From positions 5,678,120 to 5,742,119 of the forward strand of contig NC_087389.1 in the NCBI RefSeq assembly GCF_963675165.1: a stretch of DNA of 64,000 nt, given 5' to 3'. Positions 21,214 through 32,486 of this stretch are shown here, piece by piece (within the stretch, counting starts at the first letter, position 1; the number at the start of each line of letters is the position of its first letter). The DNA comes from Halichondria panicea (taxonomy: Eukaryota; Porifera; Demospongiae; Suberitida; Halichondriidae). The position numbers were made by a program, and so were the translations under genes. Under the pieces are notes generated by a model that worked only from the letters and a program-made list of their open reading frames with translations, was not told the origin of the DNA and searched no databases.

Positions 21214-21644
21214 CTAAACAGGATGTGTGAATGTAACTAACTAGATGCAATACTTCACAGCTAGGTGACAAGACTATCGTAGAAACTGGATTATTAGCGC
21301 ATGCGCTCATGCATGGGGTCAATAGCTACTTATATTCGAGAATGCGCCTATAATGCAGTTATATTCTAGCCCCACCCAGTAACCGGATATATCATGATTA
21401 TATATGTTCAGTTCAATTTACAGTTCACTTTAAATTCATATCATTATACATATTGACAAGGAACTTGGAACAAAAGGACGTCTCACATTCTCTCAGCATG
21501 ATCAGACAAGGTAACAGCATGCCCAGAGAGTCCTTCCAGATAGATATCACCAGCTATAATTATAGCTACCATGCACTGTACAAGCTAGCTCATAGGAATC
21601 AATTCAAAATGTTCACCAAATAATTATTATTATCTTTCGCATGC

Positions 21645-21826
21645 GTAGCGGGTAATTTTCGTGGGGTAAAAATTCGTTCAAATCGAACACGGTGATGTTC
21701 GTGAGTCAAAATGTCCATTGCCTGCACTGCATTGCATGCGTTCTGGTCAACCACGCCTAGGTCAGCTTGCCCACGAAAATAATAACGAATATTTTAATTA
21801 CCCCACAAAAATTATCCGCTATACGG
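21645..21826. mobile_element. MITE of the CCGTATAGCGGGTAATTTT family
   Basis: Right end CCGCTATACGG-TA is intact; the left end has lost the first bases and begins GTAGCGGGTAATTTTCGTGG. Interior resembles 42757-42968. Confidence 0.75.
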
Positions 21827-23825
21827 TAGTCTGTCAATTGGCTTGGCATAATCAACCCTACAGGTTAGGTAGTCCATTGGTTTGGATATAGCCTCAACAA
21901 AACAAGTTATTAGTGTTTCAGATTTTGATGTTAAAGTCTCCCACACGCCTCAGGGTTAATTGCATTGACATTCTGCGCAACCAAGACAGTGTGAAAACAC
22001 AATACAATAACAGTACTTGTGATCACACATACATGTTGTATTGTAAACAAAATTACATCAAATCATACGTAACTTGGTGCATGTACAATAGAGTACATTG
22101 AGTGTGGAAGGCAACTAGGTAGCTCTAGTTATACAATAGAAAAGCATTTAATGGAAATACCGGCATCGATCTGCTACAAACAATGGATACAGCAGCTGTA
22201 CGTACATAAAACTTTAAAGCTTGCTAAGTGAGTGACCCACCAATGACAGGGAATGTGGCTGATCATTACAGGAATGTGCGAATTAACATGATGATGTCAC
22301 TAAGTACACAGTACAACGTTACCAACCCAATCACTCAATCACAGTGACTGTACATGTATGTGCGCATATATTGATGCAATGTCCGATAAACAGTATCCAT
22401 AATTAATTATAACACATGTACCACAGTGTGTGGAATATAGTCAAAGGAACAATGCTCTAGCTTGATCAAACCAGGACCACATGGAAGGGAGTAAGCAACT
22501 AATACACACCATATAAATACATGTCAGGTATGTCAAACACACTTGTAGTAATGTAATTTGTGTGTGTTGACCAAGGCTAGGCGGGCTAATCATAGATTAA
22601 GTCTACGCATGTGCTTGTGCAATTAATCCATGATTTGAGTGGTTGCATACAAACCTTATTAAGGTAATGAAAGAGGTGAAGCCAACAGTTTAATAAGAGC
22701 GGGATTACCAACATTGAAACATTGAGACAGCGAACAACAGCTGTACGTACACACTACATGTATACAGTAGAGGACAGATTAAAGTTTATGATGCGTTTGT
22801 TAACCCGAGGCACTCCACGGGCTATAGTAGTCAATCTGTGTGTCTGTGGATATGAGTCTATACTCACCCGGATGTGATAGCACTGTATTGGTACCATGGA
22901 TAGCCTCAACACAACAAGGTTTTATAATATTAAAGGTTAAAGCTTTGTTGTCGAGCAAAAGCTAAAAAGCATGAACTGCACTGCAAGTTGGCCTAGATAT
23001 ACACGTGACTTTGACTCGAGGCTGTAAACGTATAGACCTCAAACTAACACCGAGGGTATGCACTTCAGTTTGATTCTGTTGCACAAACAAAATAATTGTT
23101 TTTGTGCATGTGCGCTCAAGCTTGCAATATATAGGTACTGAGAGCAAAAACATTTTAACTTTCCTCGTAAATAATTGGAAAATGCAGAGCGGGATTACAA
23201 ACATTGTACAATGGATTTTATACGTACAGTCTACTAATAACTATAGTCACGGTAGAGGACAAATTAACGTTTCTGTTCTGTTTGCATATAATTATAGTCT
23301 CTGCATTTGTGCTGATTCTGTTGCACAAGCCAGTGGGAAATGCAGTAGCTAGGAAGGTACTGAGAGCGAGCGGAAAACATTTGAACGCCCAAGCACAGGA
23401 AGCCACACCCACTTTCCTGCGCATGACAGGTGTGGTCACTAAACGTACAAAAGCTCAATCTGAATACCTAGTGCTGCTCACTGCTTATGAATAGCTCCAC
23501 TTTAGCTTATACTATAAGGCCTAGAGGGGTGCTCATCTCATAGCTGGATAAGCAAAACAATTGTTTTTGTGCATGTGCAATCAAGCTTGCAATATCAAAC
23601 CACTAATCATATTCATAGTAATCAAGGCTGATAATGTAAACACAGTAATCACTAAACCATGCACAGGTGGTACAGTCAAATTCCTCAGTCACCAAATATT
23701 CCAGTTATATGGTACTATATGCGAACGAAACAGAAACTTTAATTTGGCAAGTTGCTACAGGTACGAGTGATTGCAACTATGAGCATCAACACTCACTGTA
23801 CTATAAAGTTCCTTGCTCCCCTCAC
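21827..23825. other. Gene-poor interval
   Basis: Two kilobases of AT-rich DNA with short words repeated locally (for example TTTTTGTGCATGTGC at about 23099 and 23561, CAAGCTTGCAATAT nearby). Open frames up to 96 codons (23204-23494) have no domain and no splice support. I see no gene. Confidence 0.5.
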
Positions 23826-24378
23826 CTTCCTGTCTCCGCCTCTCCTCTCCTCGTCCTCGTATCCTAGCAATCTCATTCTCCGTATTATGTATCAACCTCT
23901 CATACGCCTGTATCTTTGAGACACACTTCTTGATTTCCCCCTCCACCACCTCCAGCTCTCCCTGCAGTTGTCTCCGGTCCTGGTCAGTGATGTCACCAGA
24001 CAGTTTCTGTTGGAGGGCAGCTCTTCTCTGGGGGGAGTAAAGAATATATATACGACTGAATGAACATTCCACCAAATAGAACATGCAGCTGATACAAATC
24101 ACTACTGCACGTTATAAGGTTAACAAATTGCGTACAATCCACATAACAAAATATAAAGGTCAGCAACCACTAACCTATTCAATCAGTAAAAGTGGACTTA
24201 TAAAACATACACAAAGGTAGACAAAAAGCAACCATTCATCATACAATGGACAGTACATGTACACACATTGTCGTTCTGCTAGACTACGTGTACCACTCTT
24301 ACCACGAGAGTAGTAAGTGCAACTGTCAACACTCACCGTCTCGTGACTCTTCAGTTCACTTTCCTCCTTAGCCTTCCA
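23826..24378 (-). CDS. Coiled-coil protein exons
   Basis: Exon 24337-24378 (WKAKEESELKSHET) joins in phase 0 to 23826-24027 (RRAALQQKLSGDITDQDRR, ELEVVEGEIKKCVSKIQAYE, LIHNTENEIARIRGRGEERR). Both have GT/AG edges and the joined frame is a long charged helix with heptad-like leucines, so a coiled coil. No catalytic or binding motif. Upstream exon-like units at 24.5-26.85 kb on the same strand may belong to the same gene. Family not recognised; FYVE/EEA1 relationship is possible only by general character. Confidence 0.6.
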
Positions 24379-24519
24379 CTGGACAAGGTGAACAAGACAA
24401 GAGTGATTAGACTGTGTGTTTGTGGTCACACATTATGAGTTGTCTATAGGTGTAGCTACGAGGGTCAGGTAAGGATATGAGACTATACAAACTGAATGCA
24501 CATGAAGTGTACGGTATGT

Positions 24520-26810
24520 TGCCAACATTGTTTGACTCACGTTCTATTGTTCCAGATATTCAGTAGCCATGGAAATGTAGGGAGAGAAAAGAATATAATC
24601 ACAAACCTGTACACTATGATGTCAATAATTTATATTACACGGCATGTTCTCATACGTACAACTCAAACATTACTGACACAAGTACAGTCACAAGTCAGTG
24701 CAGTGTCCCGCTCACCTTCTGTTTAGTCCAATGAGACACCAGCGTAAGACACACATGGAAACAGAGAGAGGGGGATGATGGTAGGAGCAGTGAGTGCATT
24801 CATACATGTCTGTATACTGTAACTTACATTCTGTTGTTCCAGTAATCATTAGCAGTAGTCACATTAACAAGTAGTAGGACACGGACATGTAGAGAAATGA
24901 ACATGTTCAAATACACGAATGCATTCACACATGTATACATCAATTATTGCAAGTACACGTCTGTACAGCATGAAACTATCAAGAGCAGTACCAATCCTAA
25001 ATAAAGCCACACAATTTCTGCCTTCATGCAGTAGTACATGTACACAAGTCAGTCTAGTTTGCCATTAAATATATAATGCTCAGCTAGCGCACACTGACAA
25101 TAATAAACTCACAGCCTGTTGTTGAGTAACAGTCCACAGAGGGTACATGTTAGGAGAGAGGGATATGAACACACTGGTAGTAACTCAGTAGTCACTGGCT
25201 AGTACAGACACAGGTACTTAGTACTAGCAATGGCAGATAATGGAAGGGTCAGTGGGTGGGTCAGTGGAAGAGACGGTAAACGGTACAACAAGCATCTTAC
25301 ATGTATAACTTTGATACATATGATTTTGTTTGTCGTACAATACAACACAAGCACTCCATGAGACACACACACAATCACAACATACCTTAATGGTACCCTG
25401 AGAGACATCAAACGGTACATGTGAGGGAGAGATTTAATCTTAACACACATACAAGACATCAGATCAGTTGGTGTGTATGGGACTGACTACACATAGCAAC
25501 AAGTGGAATACATCTAGACCTGGCACATTAAAGCTCTTTGGAACAATCTTGAGAAACCAAGAACTTAATTAGTTGGGGAATTTACATGTACACAATGTAC
25601 ACAATGCATGTACATGTGTGGTATTTCTAAATTGTGCGTAAAAATAATGGGACTACGAATATTACAAGGTTACTGTTCAGAAATTTACGTACATGCAGAT
25701 TTAGGAAAGTTAGTCAGTACAAACATTTTGGGCAAGTTTGGAGCATGTGTAATGTGCCCTGGCCTACACCTGGGGTAACCACAAACTGTGAGGCTGATAT
25801 CGTCCTCGTAGCCGTGGTCTACCCTATACGAGGGAGAGGGTCAGCTCTAGAGGACAAGGGACACACTAGTCATGCTAGGTAACCAGTACATCCGTACACA
25901 TTGCAGCTGAACCATTTTAGTGTGTGGACATTGAGTACCCATAAGAAGCTCACCTCCTACAGTAGTCCAAATCAGTGTGAGGTCCAACATAGGAATGAGT
26001 GTGTGCATGGGAAGAGACAAACACGATAATGTACCAACTTGAGATGCATATTCTATGAACCAACAAAAGTATTAAAAGTACAACCTAATAAGTTTTGTGG
26101 GCCTCGGCTAATACCAAGTTGGCAATATGCAAATTAAAAGGCAAAGACATTTTACGATTTCCTACAATTAGTGTAGGAGTTCCTATAGTAACCATTAAAA
26201 TAAGTGTACACGTGCAAACACAACTTACATGCTGTTGATCCAGAGAGGGAGAGTCCACAGGGCAAACACGTGGGAAGATAGTAAATGAATGATTACGAGG
26301 TTGAATCTGATCATACTAAATATTTCCCTATATAACACTATGGCACTGCACACACACAAGAGTAATAATGGGGAAGTAGAAACATCACAGAATATGCAAC
26401 AGACACTAAATACTCTGACAACACACACCAACTTACAGCCTGTTGTTTCAGAGGGTCAGTCAAAGGTGAGGTGGAGATGCATGAAATGGAAGGAAGAGAA
26501 CATTAGTGCAGTGATACAGTACACTGGTGATGCATGACACAGGGGAGGGGAAACAATTGTGGACAGCCAAACATGCAGACTGAAACACTTGATTAACCAT
26601 GCATACTTTCAGGTACTACTATATGAGTAGATCTACTGGTCTCAATTAAGGAATAGTATCACATTCAGTTATCCGTATGTGCTCTTCTTTACACTGTCTA
26701 CCTCCTAACAACAAGTGCTCAGAGCACAAGCATGTCAGCTTGGTAGAATGTGATTGCACACAACGTACCTCAATGGTAATCTGTTGTCCATCCAGAGAGA
26801 GTGGTACATG
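24520..26810 (-). repeat. Array of exon-like units ending in CAACAG..GT
   Basis: At least seven minus-strand sites share CTGGA-CAACAG-xxx-GTRAG: near 24839 (LEQQN), 25112 (TQQQA), 26230 (LDQQH), 26437 (LKQQA), 26768 (LDGQQITIE), plus variants near 24715 (WTKQK), 24531 (LEQ then TAG) and 25387 (VSQGTIK). Each is followed by a GT donor in phase 0; several are preceded by pyrimidine-rich sequence, so the CAACAG could itself be an acceptor with a 3-12 base micro-exon. Either way a small exon module was duplicated repeatedly. Not confirmed as expressed. Confidence 0.5.
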
Positions 26811-26849
26811 TGGAGAGAACAACAACATGAGATAAAACACCTCACACTG

Positions 26850-27302
26850 ACAGGGTAGAGTGTAGGCACTATACTGTGATGAATGAATGATGCCAAGTGT
26901 GTTTATGGGTGGTCAACAAGTACATCTAGGCACTAGGAGAATGCACTGATCATTGAGTATCTATCTATCATGTGCATATCATACCCTTTCCCCATAAGTG
27001 AGTCCATCTGTCAACTGTGGGGAACTAGCAGCATTCAGTGTTGTAGATTCAGCCATTATCAATCTCAAATTAGTTCTTTGTTTGTTTCAAGGGCTGTTTC
27101 AACAAAGAGGGGCGTAGCTTGTAGGTTAAATGAGGGATTTTCCCACAGCAGCCAATTATGTAAGGGAATTTCCCAGCAAAGAGATTGATTGCTTCATGTA
27201 CTAAAATTGTAGACCACAGTCAATAATTGTATCAAATGATCACTTGAGGACAACACAATGAATGAGGTATAATTATACAAAAACAAAGTGTGTAAATTAT
27301 GT
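26850..27302. other. Gene-free spacer
   Basis: No gene recognised. 27195-27302 matches 14875-14977, the downstream flank of the other FYVE exon, so the second FYVE copy arrived with flanking DNA. Confidence 0.6.
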
Positions 27303-27381
27303 TCAGTTCAAGTCCAGGAAGCAGCTGTCACAGACTCTGACCAACTTCTTAGGAGGGCAGCTGGGTGCTTTGTGAAGTGCA
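27303..27381 (-). pseudogene. EEA1-type FYVE terminal exon, copy 2
   Basis: Same exon as 14978-15058 but lacking two bases at the LPSSKK codons (CCTCCTAAGAAG), which shifts frame and removes the last zinc ligands. A long (GT)n tract (27402-27477) follows on the plus strand where the upstream intron would be. Confidence 0.8.
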
Positions 27382-27401
27382 CTGTTGGCAGAATATCATC
27401 C

Positions 27402-27420
27402 TCTGTGTGTGTGTGTGTGC

Positions 27421-27479
<59 letters not shown>

Positions 27480-27482
27480 GGG
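27402..27482. repeat. (GT)n microsatellites
   Basis: About 75 bp of GT with two GC interruptions, ending in a G run. A second GT run of about 28 bp lies at 27665-27692. Confidence 0.95.
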
Positions 27483-27663
27483 GTGGGATCCATTAATTAA
27501 TTAATGTCTGAACATACGTAACAGTACATACATGACTGTACATGTAGACACGGCTTATAATAATCATATGTTGGAATCTACAGGTAGGCAGTGGTATCCA
27601 TTAGTATGTGTTACTGAGGTATGCACTAGAATAGCCTAGCGTATATAGACTAACAGGGAGACG

Positions 27664-27694
<31 letters not shown>

Positions 27695-27699
27695 CGTGT

Positions 27700-28925
27700 A
27701 CTACAGTACACTAGAATATTTGGGCCCAAAAGCAATCACTGATCTCTAAACACATCATTAGATGGTATTTCAAAGGACAAATAATTATTTCTAGTTAGTA
27801 CTACAGCTGTTTGCATAGCCTAATCCTAAAATCTTATCATTACCACAAAATCACCATAGAATGTTGCTATTCTAACAACATCCTGAGCAATGATGGCTTC
27901 CAGAACTTGTATGGTACTTTTTAGGGCTAATATTTTCTGTGAGATAAAATTAGACCCTCGACAATTCCCCGCTATAAGGTGGTATCAATGGTAGATGCTC
28001 TTATCTACTCTTGGTGGTATGGAAACTCACATACAAATTTTATGGTGAGAATTTGAAGTAGAGAATGGGCTGGGACTAGCTTGCATATACCAGCAGATAT
28101 ACCTGTATAGCTACTAATCTGTCCACTGCATGTATGGAAAGCAGTGTGAAGGCTGAACAGCATGCAAGTCTCAGCATAAAGCGTTAATTGGTAGATCCCC
28201 AGTGTTCTATGAGTTCCCATAGTCTAGTTCTAGAAGCCATCATTGCTCTTCTTATTTATAACTATACTACATGCATGTACATGTATTTATACTATTTGCA
28301 TAGCAACATTGTATGGTGGTTTGTGGTAATGAAGTGAATGATTTAGTATTTAGCAAGGTCTGTGCAAACAGCTGATAGTGAACACCTAGTAGCACTCACT
28401 GTACCTGTAGTCCTGCCTGCAGCTGTTGGGTCTGTCCTGCCAGACAAGAGCTCTCTTGTATCAGCTCCGATCCTCTTCACTATCCTGTGAGGGTGTGTGA
28501 GGGTGTGTGTGTGTGTGTGGAGTGTGTGAAGGTTACAAATTATATGACAGATTTTGATCAACAATTCATGGACCAGTAAAAAATAAAAATTAAGAGAGGG
28601 AGTTTTCAGATACCGGTTGGTTATTTTCGAGGCACGAAATGTTTGAGGTTTTCGAGGATTGACCCAGAAACAGGCAGGCTGATAAAAAAATTAATTAAAA
28701 GGGAGATCGAGTTTTTAGATAGTTTCTACATGTAGAAAAGTTGTTAGGCTTCCCCGAACTATGTTGTGGTAACTAATAAGCCTTATAAGGAAGTAACAGT
28801 AGTTGTTGGGTTCACAAAGGAACCCATGAAACTTGTAGCTTGTAAAACAGCTGCATTCTAACATCTCTTTATTAGGTACAATAGTACAGCACTCACTGAT
28901 CTAAGCACATCATTAGATAGACCAA
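27700..28925. other. Duplicated non-coding DNA
   Basis: Matches 10.9-12.5 kb in order, without the GGGATTGG MITE: shared block 27880-28360, the DSEEDRS exon-like unit at 28406-28492 and a relict CCGTATAGC MITE at 28590-28740. No gene seen. Confidence 0.6.
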
Positions 28926-29038
28926 TCAATTCAAGCCCAAGCGGGGCCCAAGCCAGGCCAAGCCCAATCGGGGCCCAAGACAGGCCAAGCGCAAGCCAAG
29001 CGCAATTCAAGCCTAAGCCAAACCAAGCGCAATTCAAG
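28926..29038. repeat. CAAGC-rich minisatellite beside dynein fragment 3
   Basis: Longer version of the repeat at 1-97, with units such as GCCCAAGCCAGGCCAAGC and CGCAATTCAAGCC. Confidence 0.85.
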
Positions 29039-29059
29039 AGTGGTGTTATGTAGACTCAC

Positions 29060-30590
29060 TGAGGCTTGTGACAAATCATCTGCTTCAAAGATGAGGTTCA
29101 TACAGTTGCTCATTTGAATGATCTCCCCCGACATGAGACACAGCTTCTTGTTGTCATCCAGTACAGTGTTCATGGACTCCATCCACAGAGTGTCTATAGG
29201 ACCATCAAACACCACCCACTTACGGTCATCATTTTGTGCAGGTGCAAACTCCCTACACACACAGATATAAGCACTCATCAATCACGCAATGATACGTACG
29301 TAGCTATCAAAATGGCTGTAAAAAGCGCAAGGCTATTATATACTTTGCTTTTGCTAAAATTGCAGGATTTCTACTAATCACAAAACTTACATCTACATGT
29401 AAGCACACCATTGGAAAGGTTGTTCTCAGAGCTAGCAATTAGATTTGACAAAAATTACAGGCTACCAAAAACAGCTGAATTGTTGAAAAGCTATAGCCTT
29501 GTGCTTTTGTTACAATAGAGCGCAACTATATATGCACAGGATTAGGCTCACCTGAATGTGTTGGCTACCACACCATCAGTCCACTCGTGTGACACAGGGT
29601 TAAACTGACAAACAGTTGACCCTTAGTGACAGCCTTGGGGTTGATGACTCTATAGCCAGTATTGTTCTCTTCCATCTGTCCCCTCTCATTGATTAGTGTG
29701 AGTGTGTCAGCTAGTACATGTACCTCTAGGACTTTGGTCTTGCCTGGTGTGTGTGTGTGTGTGTGTGTGTGTGGGGGGGGGGTTACTACGGTAGATGAAT
29801 AGCAATGATATTGTATATAGGAGGGAGGTTGTTAAACACTTTAAATTCCACTACAACATGACCTTAGAAAGTACAAGTGGTACTGGGGCTCTTTAAACGG
29901 CCATAACTTTAGTTGCAATTTCAAATTTTGGGGGATTTTCTGAAAGCTATGATTTGTTTAAATCCAAAATTTGGTAGGGGAATAGTTAGATCGCAAAGAT
30001 TTTTTACCGGCAAATATTCTAGCCATACGGTAGGCCTCTCCTAGCTTATAGTACCATACCTTGGGTAGGTTGACGTTCATGATGGATCTGAGCAGTAACA
30101 CGTCTTCATGTTCGTTAGGGTACTTTAGTTTCAGATGACCGGCTGCCACCAACACTGACTGGACTGCACGCATGCGTACAGTGTGCAATAGTGAGTAGGT
30201 CGAGTATACAGTACAGTGGGTTGTACCCACCATAGTCAAAATGGAGTTGGCTGGAGAGTTGCTCTGAACACAGTCAATAGGTCATGACAATCTTGACGGC
30301 CAGATTACGAGCATCCACAAAACCATAAGAGTAGAGAGAGATCTCTCCAATCATGGCATAGTCTGGCACCATCATGGCCACTGTACGAAACAACACCTAC
30401 AGAGAGAAATATTGAAATGCATAGAGGCTAAATAGAAAGTACCGATAGTTACCTTTAGATTGTCTGGTAGTTCAGAGCGGCCAGCATAACCTGGGTTCAT
30501 GGTTCATGGTGATGCAGACAAAGCACGATGGCCGCAGGTTCAGAGTAGTGCCCTCAAATACAAATGTCTTTAGATGAGTTTTCACTGCTC
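29060..30590 (-). pseudogene. Dynein heavy chain fragment, copy 3
   Basis: All five exons are present: 30453-about 30590, 30231-30396, 30060-30174, 29552-29743 and 29060-29252. It shares the 7-base duplication after ITMN. Private lesions: the acceptor of the GMRAVQSV exon reads TGTAC instead of TGTAG (C for G change near 30175), and one base is lost in the GQLFGQFDP codons near 29610. The intron at 30175-30230 is the empty site for the 407-bp Mutator-like MITE of copy 1. Confidence 0.85.
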
Positions 30591-30683
30591 TCAAGATGGA
30601 CAAAATGTATAGAGTAATTATAGGGATTGTTGAACGGCCATAATGATTATAATTTTTTTTATATACATAATAAAATTATACTA

Positions 30684-31035
30684 CCGTAAGACCTCGATTT
30701 AAGGCGACCCTCCAAATATGCGACACCCAGGAGCTTCAGCAATTTTCTGACCTCTAAAAGTAGCGACAGCTACGTTGATAATTATTTTTTAATGTCGCGT
30801 TCTAAATAGAGGTAAATGTAGCCACTCCCTAGCCTCGATTGTAGCCCACTGGAAAATCAGTGTTTTTAAGCGGCCTGAAATCGAGGCAAGTAGACTCTGT
30901 AAAGTTACCTCCAATTAGATGCGACCCTCTAAATATGCGACACCAGGGCTTCAATATAATTTTTCAATCTCCAAAAGATGCGACCTCTGGCTTCGTAATT
31001 ATTAAAAAGTGTCGCTTTAAATCGAGATCTTACGG
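30684..31035. mobile_element. MITE, CCGTAAGACCTCGATTT family, copy 3
   Basis: Same ends, TA flanks and position as 2139-2489; nearly identical to it. Confidence 0.85.
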
Positions 31036-31330
31036 TATGAACCTACAGCATTCTCTAGGATGCTCCTCTCCTGGTCCTCCACTGACTTGTGATAGAGCTA
31101 CTCACCACACAGCCTCATCTGACAACACACCTGAAACAGGGGACAACAATTTGTTATAATTATGTTGGAGAACAATAAATACTGTAATAGTGCTGCTCAC
31201 AAGCATCACTTACAGGAAGATAGACTCTTTAAGCCTGCACTCAGTATTGTATTCATTCTTGCTTTGAATACTTTTCTCTTTCATTTCTGATCCAGGCACC
31301 AGCAAAACTCAAAAGTCAAAAGTCAGAAGT

Positions 31331-31420
31331 AGTGAGGGAGGGGGCGGGGCTGGTGTTTAATTCATTTCCCTTTAGCCTAAGAGGGAAATGAATAAAACAC
31401 CAGCCCCTCCCCCTCCCACT
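31331..31420. repeat. G/C-rich foldback element, copy 3
   Basis: Same inverted repeat as 2784-2876, with one arm changed from CCCCGCCCC to CCCCTCCCC. Confidence 0.85.
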
Positions 31421-32149
31421 AATTAATTGTCTCTCAAAAGTCAATGACAATGACAATAATTATAAGAGAGTTGCAACATGGATACTATAGGTGGTTGCAA
31501 GGCTCTGCTAATGCAGACTTGAACTTTTGGTATAGATCGTTTTTAACAACAATGATGGACATTCATTACCCACACCTTGAGTTTTTGCATGCAGCAAAAT
31601 TAAATTGTTTATCATGTGTATAAAACTTTATGTTATGTAGCTTGGACATCTCAACCGAAGCATCAGCACCTTTTCATTTTTAATAACTTGTATTTGGGCT
31701 TTGTTCAACAAAGAAAGGCGTTGTTTGTTTTCTAAAGTAAGGGAATTCCCCAAACTGCACGGATAGGTGGGGCTCACCCATAATTATGCACACCGTATTT
31801 CTTAGCCCTTATTCTGGCTTATTCCTGTAGAGTGCTGATTAATCACCCACACCATCTTTTCTCTTTTCACAACAACAATTTTAGGTCACTGTCACCAGGC
31901 AAAAGCAAAGAACTGATCAGCTCTAAATCTATGCAGTCTAAGTCCAGACATTATAGCAATGCCAGTGAGTGCATATAATTACAGGCTACTGCAAAGATTT
32001 GCATAAATTATATTATAATTATATACAAGCTATAAAGTGGATGTGCATATGAGCATGACCTCCTATAAACTACTGCATAATTATTATAGTCTTCTTAAGC
32101 TACAGCTCTCCCTCCTCATGTACGTAGGGCAAGCGTCCGATAGCTCAGA

Positions 32150-32332
32150 GCAAGGTTGTCACTCCTATTGGTGGACATGCTCAACACCATCCTGCAAGAG
32201 ACCATCACACTCTCCAAGGGTGATCGAGTAGCAAGTGCCCGAGCTGCCATTATTGTCTTTGTTCTCTGTATGATTATATTATTTGGCCCGTTAACGATTG
32301 GCCATTATGTCTATCTCTGCATAATTACAACA
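32150..32332 (+). CDS. Exon-like ORF with one transmembrane segment, copy 2
   Basis: Nearly identical to 3606-3792 (VDMLNTILQETI, AIIVFVLCMIILFGPLTIGH). Here it runs into the 3-kb piggyBac-bearing insertion instead of the RecQ element. Function unknown. Confidence 0.35.
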
Positions 32333-32486
32333 GAATTTACAACAGAGTGGGTTAGGGCCTCTCATATACAACTGAATTCTTTATCACAATTTTATTAATC
32401 ATTGAAATAATACCCCTTTCCTCCCCTCTCCAAGGCCAATTTAGACCAGGAGAGTACCATCTAACAAAAATCAGTCACACAGCACA

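Noticed and set aside
32333-32345. piggyBac TTAA target duplication
   Set aside because: Only ATAA is shared at the two edges and no CCC-type inverted terminus is present, so a canonical piggyBac boundary was not claimed.
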